From Dendronephthya gigantea (lineage: Eukaryota > Cnidaria > Anthozoa > Malacalcyonacea > Nephtheidae): a stretch of 64,000 nt of DNA. This document shows, in pieces, positions 21,299 through 33,600 of the stretch. The translations under genes were made by a program, and so were the position numbers. Positions within the stretch are counted from its first letter, which is position 1. Every line of letters starts with the position of its first letter. The stretch spans positions 1,488,001-1,552,000 of the forward strand of contig NW_021163012.1 in NCBI RefSeq assembly GCF_004324835.1. Direction: 5' to 3'. The notes beneath the pieces are model-generated. The model saw only the letters and a list, made by a program, of their open reading frames with translations, was not told the DNA's origin and did not search any database.

Positions 21299-24200
21299 AT
21301 GTCAAATATCACTAGCTGCTTTCTTAATGTCACGAATGAAGCTCTGTGCAAAGGCAATGTATACTGTCTTTTGCACAAGGACGAAGTCCACTGTAACAAC
21401 GAAGTGTTTGAAATTCCTGAATCGCCGTTAGATCACCACGATGTTATGTTTTGGGTCTATTTGGGAGTTTACATCGGGCTTGTCTTATTTGCTGGTAAGT
21501 TACAACGAAATATATAGAGTAATTGCTTTTGTTTACAAATTTTAAACACAGGCTTACACAGCATGAGCATTACTCAACACAATCAACCTTTTCCTATATG
21601 TTTAATATTAAATGTATTAAATATTGTAGTTCCGTGCTTGGTACAAATCGTCTACGTAAAAATGAGAAAAACTCTTTTAGGTAGTTTAGAGAGAAGCTAA
21701 AGGCTGTTGTTTTATTAAGAATACTTTTATTTGGCCATTTAATAGGTTGATGGCAATGCCACCTGTTTATATGCCATTGTGAATAAGTGTTTTAAACAAT
21801 TATTGAAGTGTTTCTTGTCCCTTAGGAATAAAATGTCGCGAAGATATTAGATCCATATCAGAAATGAACGTTTTAAAAGCAAAACTAGTAAATATTAATC
21901 TAATCTGTGTATGTAATAACCAAATATTTTTCCTGCAATGTCTGAAAAATCAAAAATGACATATTTTTTACTAATAAACTAGCTTATTTTGCCTACTCTT
22001 TGCTATAATTGTGTGTTTAAAAGCAGCTGCATACTTGAGAATATGTAAGTTAATTATTCAAAAAACTTTTAAAGATGTTGGCAACAACGTATATTCATGT
22101 TCTGCCTGATCAATTTTTTTTTCAAATCTATTGTCTTAATTTACATGCAGTCTGTTGCCATGAATATAGAAATATGTGCCCTATGCCACTGGTGTTAATG
22201 TTTAACAAAAGATACTATGAGCTCCTCCCCTTACAACCTTATCCAGCATCACTCTGTTCTTTTTTATTGAGAATATGAAATATATTATTTTAAGGCCTGA
22301 TGTCAGGACTTACAATGGGCTTGCTATCTCTGGATATCCTTAGTTTGAAGGTTTTAGCTCGAGGTGGAAAGCCTGATGAACAGAAACATGCTGCAAAGAT
22401 TATTCCATTGGTTTCGAGACATCATTTGCTCCTGGTGACATTGTTGCTTGCGAATGCTGTAGCAGTCGAGAGCATGCCTTTGTGTCTGGATAGAATATCC
22501 AACCCTATTGTTGCCGTGGTAGTGTCCGTCACAGCCGTGCTGCTGTTTGGAGAGTATGTCACTTGTTGAAGTTATAACTTTTTTAAAAAACACTTCATCA
22601 ACAAATTGGTTTATGCAAAAAATTGTGTAGTGTACCTGAAAAAAGCTTGCAGTAAAGACATGTCTAATGATGTGAAAAAAAATGTGTGATGGGTGAAATA
22701 ACACTGTGCAATTTTGTCTCTCATGCCAGATGAAAAAATATTCCATATCAATTTTTCCTAGGGTGCTGCCTCAAGCTCTGTGTACCAGATATGGGCTGGC
22801 GATTGGTGCATTTTTTTCTCCGTAAGTATACATGCAGTACACCACTTTTCCCTGATCAATATAGCAGCTGCTATTGAGCTGGAAACCTATCAGTTTCCAA
22901 CAAGTTTTACCTGAAATTCTGTTAAAATTTGTCATTGTTCAGATTTGTGAAGCTCCTCATGTTGATAATGTTTATCATCGCATGGCCGCTTGCAAAACTC
23001 CTCGACTGGTTGTTGGGTGTTGAGCATTCAACATTTTTCAGAAGAGCAGGTATGGACAGTCAAATCTCAACTTCAGTTCTTTCCAGATCCATTCTTTTCC
23101 ACTTCTTCTCTGTCGTCAATCTTAACAAACCATAATATTTGACAGATGTATGGATAACCATTACCAAATGGTCTGTTTCTATCAGCAACATAGGTGTCGT
23201 AGAATATTTATATTTGATTTTAGAGTTGAAAGAACTTGTGGCAATGCATTTGGAACAAAGTTTAGAAAATGAAGAGCCTTTAACTGGGGATGAAGTTCTC
23301 ATCATAAAGGTGTGATATTGTATTCTGGAGTGTGTGGAAACTATTAAAACTGTACAATATACCTGTAGTTTAGAACTGATAGAGCTATCCAGTATAAATA
23401 AAGTTAGTTTAGTTTAGGTTTCCTCCTGTAGTAACACTGAATCAATAAGAGATGTTCCTTACTGGATCTCTGGGAAGAACAGTTTAGAACTGATAGAACT
23501 GTCCAGTATAAATAAAATTACTCTTCGTTCCACAATGTTGTCAGGGTACATTGGACATGAGAAACAAGACAGTTGCTGATGCATACACCCCACTTATTCG
23601 GGTCTTCATGTTTGATATCAATGAGAAAATGACTCAAGAAAACATGAACAAGGTTTGTAGCATTTTCACTGATTAAAAGGAAAGTTCAAGAAAAAAAAAC
23701 ACCGAAAGAGAGCGAAGGGGACAAAAGAGTGAACTCAAAAACTGTATCAAGTTTATTCAACTGATCTACATGAATTGGTGAAGATAATCATTGCACTTTT
23801 ACCACTATCATTCCAACACAACACAATCGCTTGTGGTAGAATAAGAATGCACTATGATATGAATATATAGAATGCACCATAATAGACTATGTGTTATGTA
23901 CTATTTCTTATGCTTAATAGGTAGTAGAAAAAGGCCACTCTCGAATTCCAGTCTATGATACGACCCGGGATAATATAGTTGGTCTTCTCATGTCGAAAAG
24001 GTTGATTCCAGTGAACCCAGATGATGCAATACCAGTGAAAGATCTTTGCAGAAGTAAACAGAATCTGTTGACAGTTTATATGAAAGATCCGCTGTTTAAT
24101 CTTCTCAATAAGTTTCAAACCGGAAAAAGTAAGTTTACGGGCAGCCATGAAGGACTATGTGTCGTTTCTGAAGTAAATTTTTCAGTGTTTAGTTCAGTAT

Positions 24201-25525
24201 TTGATTCGGACCAGATCACTACTCTAATGTGCCAATTGCCATATGCCAATTTAATGTACATTTTTTTCCATAATCCTTTACCAGCTGATAGTTTTAGCAC
24301 ATATAGAATTAAAGTAATTCCGAAAAATGAAAGCATAATACAAATTTTATTCTGTATATTTCGAATCAAGATCGATTCATCTTCAGCAGAATGGTTTACA
24401 AGATTTGCGTATCTTGTAAACCATTCTGCTGAAGATGAATCGATCTTGATTCGAAATATACAGAATAAAATTTGTATTATGCTTTCATTTTTTTCCATGT
24501 TACGTAAGTCGTTAAGTACTCGGCCTGTGATGTGAAATGATTGCGAAAAAACTCGGGTAAACTTTTTCTTCGTTTTTAGGTCATATTGGTATCGTTAAAG
24601 ATCAAATCGAACTTGATAATGGATCTTTTATTGAGGTATCTATCGTGATCATTCTTGTTGAAGCTTTCCAAACTTTTCTTTGTGGTGCACTTCAGATGAA
24701 TTTACCTGAATTAACATGCAACAAGACGCTGCGAGTTTTTCTGCCTGAAACATTCACTCAGAGAAATTTACCAAAAATTTAACAATTTTAGTCATGCATG
24801 AATATCATGATAACGTTCTCTTGTAGAAAACCTTTGGCATCATAACCTTGGAAGATATCATTGAAGAATTGATTCAGGAGGATATATACGACGAATCTGA
24901 TCTCACCAGACTTCAAAAGAAAGTTCAAACTCGTATCAATAAAATGTTTAAAGGAAAGAAACCAAGCCTTTCACGTCAGAAGAGCCACGATCCTACAAGA
25001 CGAAGCGTGGTAAGATACACGAAATATAAAAATTGAGTCTGATTGGCATAAATTCGGCTCTCCAAGGTGGTCTCTTGGCAGGCTTCATAAAGGCTTTGTT
25101 TGCGACCCAATTAAAAAAGTCCTGGTCTAAACAGGTGTTTAGCGCGAGAGGAAACCCAGGGTAGTTCCCGGAAAAGATCACTCAAAGTTGAGAAGAAAAC
25201 CAATTAATCTCGGCCCACTCGAGGTATCCAAAGCCAGCTGAGGTATGCGTCGAGCCCTTGGTATGCACTCAGCGGCGAAAAAAAGCGCACTTTTCTCGCC
25301 CCCTCCCCCCAATTCTGCACCCGTGGGACGTTCATTTGACTCTCGTCCATATGCTTCTTTTGGTTGTGTCGTGGAAACTGGCGGAACCTCTCTATACCTC
25401 TAATACAGTATTTCTTTGTTTTTCAGCGATCAGTGAGCGAATCTCCTGCAGCTTATGAGGACACAGACGAGAACAGACCACTGCTTAGTCGCGGATTCAG
25501 CGCAGATCCGAATAGCGTTCCTTGA
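21299..25525 (+). CDS. DUF21/CBS membrane protein, CNNM/MAM3-like metal transporter, 10 coding exons
   Basis: Exons 21299-21494, 22295-22553, 22762-22821, 22943-23049, 23224-23309, 23545-23652, 23921-24128, 24580-24635, 24827-25009 and 25427-25525 total 1362 nt, 453 aa. The N-terminus is short and extracellular-like, with Asn-X-Ser/Thr sites (NIT, NVT) and four Cys. A membrane segment at ~50-66 leads into the DUF21 domain: LMSGLTMGLLSLDILSLKVL, LLVTLLLANAVAVESMP, the stretch to LLFGEVLPQALCTRYGLAIG, and LLMLIMFIIAWPLAKLLDWL, about residues 66-205. A CBS pair follows, with SRIPVYDTTRDNIVGLL in CBS1 and FGIITLEDIIEELIQEDIYDE closing CBS2. This family handles Mg2+ and other divalent cations. There is no cyclic-nucleotide-like domain, so it is nearer the yeast MAM3/plant CBSDUF type than vertebrate CNNM. 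The tail is basic and Ser-rich with a DENRPLL segment. Confidence 0.92.
23368..23520. repeat. Dispersed hairpin repeat, copy in CNNM-like intron 5
   Basis: About one and a half units of the family also found at 17795-17945 and 18960-19165, here filling most of the intron between 23310 and 23544. Confidence 0.8.
24323..24492. repeat. Long perfect hairpin (82-bp arms) in CNNM-like intron 7
   Basis: Arms 24323-24404 and 24411-24492 appear perfectly complementary by eye, with a 6-nt loop TTGCGT. The arms read through AGCATAATACAAATTTTATT and ATCGATTCATCTTCAGCAG. It lies in the middle of the 451-bp intron. No flanking duplication is obvious. Transcribed as part of the intron it would form a long dsRNA stem. 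Confidence 0.92.
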
Positions 25526-26591
25526 TGTCTCGTGAGCGTTTTATAGGGGCTTTCCAGTAACCCATCTTGACTGGTCAGATCAAGCCCATACGAAAAAACA
25601 CGATATAAACTGAATCTTGAACATAGGTTATATGTGGTTATATGAACAAGCGTTTCATAAGCAAATCCTTTTTTAAATCTGAGTCGGAACCTTCCCGAAT
25701 ATGGTGTCAGAATTCTGGTCTGACCAGTCAGAGACCGGTTTTTCGAAGGCTATTAAGCTCTGATAATGGATGAGTCAAAATTATCATGCTTCCGAGCAAC
25801 CGGTCTTGTATGGAAAGTTCCCTATGCGATCTGGCTACAATCCACAGCATAGCATTCACAACGCCGTCATATACACATTTCATCGTACGCCTAATTATTT
25901 TAAGTAATGTTATGAATATACCTCTCTAACTGTAGAGTTGGTACTGACATTATTAAGACTTTCTAATCGAAATTTTTCAATGATAAATCGTATTCGATCG
26001 TAATGCATGCAGTATACTGATCTGAAAACGAGAAGAACCAACTCGTGAAAGAGAGGAGCCATTGGCATTGGTTTTAAGAGATTTTACAAGTGGATTTAGC
26101 TTATTCAATAAGATTCTCTATCTAGTTCTCGATTTCAGATCAGTAGCTAATAAGCCCAATACTGATTACGCTAATGTAGTTAGATAGCAAATTAATTAAA
26201 CTCGTCAATATTGATTGGACAGACCCAGTTGTGGTAGTTGAACGAATTCATGATTCCGTGATTCAACACAATCACAGACACTGATGTTGTTTTTGCTAAA
26301 AAAATTAAGTCGAATTCCAGCCGCTAAAGAGATTTGCGAATTCCAAACACTGCCAAATAGTTATTTATGTAATCGCAATTCGCAAAATAGGCGCGATTTG
26401 GCACGCTTGATTGCTTAATTACGATAGTCGCACGACATGCTACGAACTTAGCCCGAGTGACGTCAAAGTAAAATGAACAACATTTCGCAGTTGGACGCTC
26501 TCAAGGAAGGCTATACATTCCGATGCTTAATTTAACAAAGTTTGCGCTCGTTTTTGGCACGATTTTCGGCGCTTTTCTTTAGCACAGCGCA
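25526..26591. other. Intergenic stretch upstream of the Regnase-like gene
   Basis: 3' flank of the CNNM-like gene, then AT-rich sequence with no recognised gene. The last 200 bp is richer in CpG and holds a consensus CRE (26458-26465). Confidence 0.5.
26458..26465. promoter_or_regulatory. Consensus CRE upstream of the Regnase-like gene
   Basis: The palindrome TGACGTCA lies 127 bp upstream of the ATG at 26592, in a CpG-richer stretch with no TATA box. It is the full CREB/ATF site by sequence; function here is inferred. Confidence 0.45.
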
Positions 26592-29500
26592 ATGGTGCTT
26601 TCCCAAAACGATAGCATTGAGTTTGTGGTAAACGAAAACGCTTTTCGTTGCTTAAAACAGCGTCAGAAACGGGTCGAAAGCTTATATAACGTCACTGTAA
26701 CAAGTGACAGCCTCGAAGGCGAATTAAGATGGGTAAAAGTCAGCGGGGACGAAAAATTACGCATGAAAGCAAAGGTATTGTACTCAGCTTTAGCATATTT
26801 TTTGCTCGTTTAGTACTAAATACTAACATTATAACTCCTGGTGTATGTATTGGACTAATAGACAGCCATTGTTTACACACATTTGCCTAATATATGCTGT
26901 GACTTATTTAACGTAGCGTGTTTCAAAGTCTCTGCTTTGATACACCGATATCAAAGGCATTGAGAGATGTATACTTCCCTCGTTAAATCATCGGCGAACT
27001 TTTAGAATATAAATCTTTTTCTTCAATGTGAATTGGTATTTCGCGTAGGAATATATCACATCAATGGGAAAGCCGGAGCGCGTGAAAGTGATCGAAATCG
27101 AGCAATTATTTTGCGGACAATTCGATGAGGCGAATTTGGACAATCTTCTGTTCGTTTTGGAGCAAGAATGCTCGGCAAATATTGTTCTGATTGACAGGAG
27201 TTCTATAAGAGTTTCGGGCAGCGCCATTTCCGTAGGCAAAGTGGAGTCGTATCTGAATAACTCGGTATCAAACAATCAAAACAACGAGCTCGAACTGCCA
27301 TTGAAACGCGCTCGCCTTGAAAGCTGTTCCTCAGTAGAGAGTAAAGACACAGCTTCGCTGAGCGACGATATCTCTGCTTTTGACCCAGTCGAGGACCTGC
27401 TCGTGAGTTTGGGCGAAGAAGGCAACTACAGTGGTCTTATGAGTTCCGATTCTGGCGTAAAGGAGAACATAGATCCGATGCTACAAGAAACTTCTGAAGA
27501 TTTCGCCGCGAAGCTGGGCTACAGCAAAGACCTCTACGCTCAAGCGGTGAAAAAAGTCGGAAAGGGAGCCGGTCGCAATGAATTGTTGAACGAATTAGTC
27601 AAACTGAAAAACTCTAGAAAAGAGTTAAACGAAGAACCGCAAAAAGATCGAGCCGATAGACGAAGGACTTCTTGTTCGTCATCGATAACCAGTTCAAAAC
27701 AACTTCGTCCGATCATTATCGACGGTTCGAATGTCGCAATGAGGTAAGAAAATTGTGTTTCTATTTTGATCATTGCAACATATCCAATGGAACGTTTGCT
27801 GGTAATTGTTACATTTTCGAACGTCCACATTTCTTCATTGTAACATTTTCCATGGTTAGGATTGTTTACAACAGTGAAACTATTTTATTCAGTGGGTATA
27901 TAATGTATTGTACTCGGATTAGACGTGAATTGTGTGGTGGTCGCGTGGGGTTGGGTAATTAGTTATATTTGTAGACCTTTGTGAATGAAATAGCTGATTT
28001 TAAGGGTACGTTTTCTTCCGTTTTCCCCAAACTCTTGTGTTAACAGATCTCTAAGACGTGTATATATTTGAATTGCTCCCAATATTGTAAACCCTCTCTA
28101 AGAGTTACTCAGTCGATTCATGTGTTAAATCCGTAAGCAAACAGTAATTACTCAAGTTAAAATTGCATCGCAAACTTCGTATATTTTAATCGCAAGCAAC
28201 ATCGTAAGTGCCTCGTGTCTCAAAAAGGGAAACGCTCTAAAAACAGAGAAAGTAAAATATACACTTATTTGCCGTAATATTGATCGTGTTTCTCACAAGG
28301 AAAGACGGGTTAAGAGCGAGGTCTTTTTCGGCTTCATAAAAGCCTATCTTTCCGGGATTTTTAATATTAAACAAGTGCTTATTAAATATCTTTTCCTTAA
28401 TAAAATACGATATACTTTATCATTGAATCAAACGATAAAATAATCGTGACGTCTCACTCATTCTAATCAACTAGCTTCCACCATTTCAACGAGCAGTTTT
28501 ATACGACCCAACTCTCTTGCGCGAAATCGGGAGCAATTTATCGTCACATACAAACGCACAAACACATTGTTCAACACTTGTGAAAAGCTAGAAAAATGTG
28601 CTTCGGTTTGAATATTCAACAGAAATGTGTGTAACGGCATGCTTTGGCAATGAGTCACGATTGAACCCCTGGTGTTCGCTGGAATTTTACATACGTATTT
28701 GGCCAATCGCCAGCCTATTTCGCCTAGCATTGAAAGCCTAAGTTTTCACGTGTTGACAAGCCTACAATACCATATCAGCCTTCATTCGTTAAAAACATAT
28801 CGTGCTAGCATGCAATCTTTTAAATTACGTCGCACCTCTCGCGGTCTAACGCACGTACGATTCTTCGAAGAAGTTTCGCGCTATGCGGATATGCGCAATT
28901 TATGCAAGATGTACGCTGGACTTTGTTTAGTCGCATTATTTGCGCCTTTCGCATGTACGACATTACCCGAAATCAGCCAATATAAATTGTCGTCAAAATT
29001 CAATTATCCATATCAAAAGTACGATATCTAAACAATAAACATAGTTTTGGGCAATAAATCAAAATTCATTTACGTCTTTTCTTAACTCCTTAGAGGCTCG
29101 CACATGCTTATCCTGATCAAAATTAATTTCATTTCCTTTCCTGTACGAAATATGCAAAGAATGTAATTCTCCAATTGGCTTATCCAGTGAGGTCTATTCA
29201 ATATTCCTGTGCTTCTAATGCATGCCGAACTCATCTAATGTCTATGTTTGTGCAATAATGGTAACCTGCCATCCCTACATCATGTTATAGACAAAAATCA
29301 CTAAGTTTAAAGGTGTTTATGGCACCAAAAAATCTAAACATATTGAATTTCCTTTAATCCTCGATGGCACATTAATTCGCCTTGGCTAGTCCACGTTCTT
29401 GGTTATTATCATTTACATGTTATGCTGGCCTTGAGAGGTCAAAAAATTGTCCGTTTCTTGAAAGATGGTTATAATATACATCACGGAAACCATCTCATTG

Positions 29501-31686
29501 ATGGACACGCATTAAAACATGTTTATTATGGAAATATTAAGCGACAAAGATTAATGTCATTGAAGTATATTTTAACATCGCCCATGCAACACCCTATAAA
29601 CCGCGTATTATTTTTAGGAGAATATTAATCGGATAGAGGTTTGTTCAAACGCATGCATGCCAAAGGTGTTGTGACACAGCACAGAAATAAACTTTTCTGT
29701 TTAAGCGAGATTTATCAAATATGGAATGCACAAACGGGCCACGCTGTTTTCCAGCTAATTTCATGTACTTAAAAAATTTACCAGCTTCTCGAAATTTCGG
29801 AGGTTTATTTTAAGAAAGCCTTTTAAGGATACGTCTGCTTTGCTGAAAGGAGCATGAAAATCACACCATAGTTTATTATCCATGATTAGACTAAATTTGT
29901 TAACCGCATTTTTTCTAATATCAGCCCATATCAACTGTCACAGGCTGGGTATTTAAGGATAGAAACGCTGACTTGCCTAACATTTGTATCTGGTTATCTG
30001 GTACTCTTTCTAACGTCAGACGATTTTATTTATTGCGTATTTAGATTGAATCATTTGTAAAGAAATTTTGGCTCTTTCATCTCGTATAACATATTTTCAA
30101 TCCTAATTTACCTTACAATAATAAACCAGACATCACTTGAATTCTTGCAATCCTCGTGTGTTACAAAAGGTCCTAAGATATTTTATATAAGAGGCATAAA
30201 TATATAGCGAAAAAATCTTCTTGAGCTCATGTTACTAGCAGCAAAAACAGAAATAATTGAAAAGCTGTATATGTCTTTATTGCAATCCTCGTGAATTTGT
30301 GTTAACACAAAGGTCCTCAGCATGCAGGTCGACAATTTTTATAAATTATTGAAAAGTGTTTAGTTCGTTTAACAGGCATGAGTATATATCGGGAAAAATA
30401 TTTATTCCGTTTCGTTTTTATTTAGTCATGGAAAGCAAAAGATATTTTCGTGTAAAGGAATCGAGATCGTGGTGAACTGGTTCATTCCTCGCGGACATAA
30501 GTCAATTTACGTTGTCATTCCGAAATGGAGGAAGGAATCGCCATCGGAAAGGAACATAATCTCTGACCAAGAAATACTCAAAATCCTCGAAGGCGCGGTC
30601 AACGTGGAAATGATCTACACGCCTTCAGGAACTTTCAATCAGAAGAGATTCGCTTGTTATGACGATAGATATATCCTGAAAATAGCTTACGAAAAGGATG
30701 GAGTTGTCGTGTCCAATGACAACTTCCGAGATCTATACCTTGATGAGAAACCAGAGTGGAAAAAGATAATTGAGGAGAGAGTGCTGATGTACTCTTTCGT
30801 TGATGATCTTTTCATGCCCCCTGATGATCCTCACGGGAGAAATGGACCGCATATTGACGAACTGCTGTCTTTTGGGCTTTCCTCCAAGACGAAGGTATGT
30901 CACTACGGGCGGCAGTGCACGTACGGGCGGAATTGCAAGTATGGACACCCTGAACGCGAGGGGGATAGTGTACTCCGGGACGCACCCTCGAATTCACCGC
31001 GGCCTTACTCTGAACCTGTCCCTCTACCTGATCTCATGTGCGAGGATTTCAAACGGCTCAGTTTACCCGATTTGAACAGGAACCAACAACCTCCACCTAT
31101 TATCGCCCGTACTCGGCATGCGAACTCTTCAATCCCACCTGAGATACCTTCGAGATCCTCAACTCAGCAACACCTTGCACCACCTCTCCCACCCAGAAGT
31201 AACTGTCTTCCTCCACGTGGAATGCGAACGACCAACGAAAATCGGTACGCACCCCTCCCTCTCCCAGTCGATCCGAATATGTTGTACATGAGACAGCAAC
31301 AACCACGTCTTCCACCCAGACGAAACCAGACCCTGTCCTATCACCAAGTGATGCCCCTACCCCCGCATGTACAGCAACATCAATATTACAACCTCCCCCC
31401 ACCAGGGGCGTTCATCCCCAACAGTAACCCAAACCGTCGAGGACGAGGTGGTCCCTACGACAACCTCCCACCCAACGGTCAAATGCCCGTGTACCCCCCG
31501 AGAAGCCACGCCATATACCAAGCCCAACAAAACTTCTACAGATCCCGAGCTCCGCCTGCCGACGACAGCAGTGACGAAGAGATGCCGATGGTTCCCGAAG
31601 ACAAGCAAGTAGAACTTAAAGCCCAACTCGTCGAATCCGAACATCTCCGAGGATTCGTCAAGAAGATGAAATGTCGAGAGGTTTGA
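26592..31686 (+). CDS. Regnase/N4BP1-type endoribonuclease: KH-like, UBA-like, NYN and CCCH domains, 3 coding exons
   Basis: Exons 26592-26774, 27049-27743 and 30426-31686 total 2139 nt, 712 aa. Residues ~1-125 resemble the KH-like region of N4BP1/KHNYN (for example the YNVTVTS, RWVKVSGDEK and KAKEYITSM segments). A UBA-like helix bundle follows at ~220-255 (FAAKLGYSKDLYAQAVKKVG). The NYN/PIN nuclease spans ~281-440: RPIIIDGSNVAMSHG (catalytic Asp286), YDDRYILKIAYE and VVSNDNFRDL keep the metal-binding acids, and LMYSFVDDLFMPPDDPHGR closes the fold as in Regnase-1. A CCCH finger C-x5-C-x5-C-x3-H is at residues 451-467. The rest is Pro/Arg-rich, low-complexity, ending in a short acidic then basic tail. 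Regnase proteins cut stem-loops in inflammatory and other mRNAs. Intron 2 (2682 bp) is much longer than any other here. Confidence 0.93.
27744..30425 (+). other. 2.7-kb intron 2 of the Regnase-like gene
   Basis: It splits the catalytic motif, between DGSNVAM and SHG. Contents: a candidate small secreted peptide frame (28894-29031, listed separately), a second open frame with ATG (29422-29628, 68 codons, unrecognised, probably chance), and an imperfect local duplication near the 3' end (TTGCAATCCTCGTG and AAAGGTCCT at 30148-30175 and again at 30283-30315). No transposon recognised. Confidence 0.7.
28894..29031 (+). CDS. Candidate small secreted peptide nested in an intron
   Basis: Within a longer open frame the Met at 28894 begins a 45-residue protein that looks like a secretory precursor: basic start MRNLCK, hydrophobic core MYAGLCLVALFAPFA, a small-residue cleavage zone (CTT), then a polar tail rich in Tyr, Lys and Ser (QYKLSSKFNYPYQKYDI). 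The stop at 29029-29031 is followed at once by AATAAA (29033) and again at about 29054. A longer form from the ATG at 28810 would have 73 residues. No homologue recognised and no promoter identified; it may be chance. Confidence 0.25.
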   Translation, partial: RNLCKMYAGLCLVALFAPFACTTLPEISQYKLSSKFNYPYQKYDI

Positions 31687-33600
31687 TACAAATTAATATA
31701 AACGATGATCAATATTGCATCGTAGGTAAAACTGATCTTTTTCTCTCTCATATATTTAAAATTGTTTCTTTCCCTGTACACTATTTCAGAGTATTTATAT
31801 TTTAAAACGGTTGCAAAGGTTTTATCAACCATGCAGTATTTCCATCCTATGAACTGTTTCTACTTCCTCATTGAGGGGAACATTGGAAAACACGCTTTTC
31901 AAAAAAGTCAAACTTCTTAGATATTTGTTGACGATTTGTGCAATTCGAATTCGAAATTGTCTACATGACAGATATTAACATCATGTTTTCCGGCTAACAA
32001 ACGTAATATCCTAATCCAGATTACTAGTTTTGGTTTTTGTATGAAAGATTTAAATAAGTATATTTGAATTAAAAGCTTGTCTGATGTGAACATTAGTTTC
32101 AGCAGAAGAAGCTAGGTTTTCTAAACTTAATTTTTTAATTTGATGGCAAAGTTTCGTCATATTGTTTACTCTTACAAAATACTGAGCGGTCATTCTTTGG
32201 TTAATTAGGTAATTGGTAATTAGAACGCCGAATTATGGTACTTAGTAAGAAAAAAGTGACCATGTTGCATTTTTTTTCAAACGATGATTGATTGGCTTCC
32301 TTCCGAAATATTTTTGTCTGTTTTTTAGTACACAGTGAAATGTGTAAGAATTTCTGGTTAATCATTTGTATGAAAATAATCAGAAAATCTCAGTAAAGGT
32401 CGTGTTGTTTATATATTTTACAAATAGCATAGCTTATTCCTGCAATTCCATCATCGTATAAAATTCGTATAAATATACCTTACTGTTCATCCACTGTCCA
32501 CGTAACACCAAAAGGCCAGCGATGCATGGGGCTAGTGGGTTCAAGCTGGATAAACAGTAAGGATTTGTACTCCGTTTACGTGTCTTTAGAACCACATACA
32601 AATAGAATCCAAAAATCGGGACGAATTTTTATAGATTTATATATAAATATATATACCTTACCAAGCTCTTCATAAGAGTATGTCGAATGAAATTCCTGAA
32701 TATTGTTACACAAGACTTTGAACTCTCTATTATAATATATATAATCGATTTTTTAAAACTTTATTAAAAGTAATTTCATATGTAGGTCTTTTATAAAGAC
32801 CCAGTTCTTTAGTTTCTCTAGAAAGAGACTTTGTTGTAACTTGTATTTAAATTCGCCCAACTGTTGTATTTGCATTTGCGCAGGTTTTGTCAAAATTTGT
32901 TTGGAAAAGTTTTAAAAAGAGATTGACGTTTTTACTCTTTCGGGACGCAAGACTACCAGATTTATTTAGCATTTCGAAATCTTGCAGAATACAACACGAA
33001 TTTTAATGCAAGAAGGGTTCTTATTAAATTGTTACATGCGAACTGTCTTGTATATTTTCTGCAAGAAGTAGTTCCATTTTTAAAAGTGGGTAGAAAATTG
33101 TAAAAATTGAGAAGTAAAAATATATATCTATATATGTATACAGTCTGTGTGTTCTCGACGTTGAGGGAAAGATACGTGTGAAGGAAATCAGAGTGCCTAC
33201 CAACTGAATTATGTTTTTGCGTGAATTGTCTCATTAATTGATGATGTACGAATCATGATTGCGCAAAATCCAGACAAAACTCTTCAGGGGGCCAGTTTGA
33301 AACACTTTGAAAACACTTAACAACAACTTTGCGTATATATATGATGATTTTCATGTGGAATATTTTTGCGTTTTCGTTTGAATGCATCATTGTATTAGGG
33401 AATCTTGTTATTTTTAAATAGTCCTTAAGATTCTCAATTATCGTTAAGTCGAAGTTAAGTATATATCTTATGTTACCGAAGTAACTGTAGAGCTGTCGTG
33501 CTTCGTGATGATGTTTTGTCAACTAGTGCTTCGTCGAAATGTGTTTTCATTATGACCCTCGGCAAAAGGATTAGGTACAATAAAAAATGTCGTCTTTTGC
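31687..33600 (+). other. Probable 3' UTR and flank of the Regnase-like gene
   Basis: AT-rich, with many ATTTA-like phrases and no recognised coding. A stem-loop lies at 32478-32562 (listed separately). The AATAAA near 33579 could end a long UTR; nothing marks where transcription really stops. Confidence 0.4.
32478..32562. repeat. 85-nt stem-loop downstream of the Regnase-like gene
   Basis: Arms CCTTACTGTTCATCCA and TGGATAAACAGTAAGG pair over 16 bp with one C-A mismatch. The enclosed ~53 nt contains GGGCTAGTGGGTTCAAGC, which looks like joined tRNA A-box and B-box pieces. Confidence 0.6.

Noticed and set aside
24115-24535. Long open frames on both strands across CNNM-like intron 7
   Set aside because: They mirror each other because of the 82-bp-arm palindrome; the + frame starts as exon 7 and reads through its donor.
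29422-29628. 68-residue open frame in the Regnase-like intron
   Set aside because: It has an ATG, but no recognised family, no promoter or poly(A) signal nearby, and ordinary composition for AT-rich DNA.
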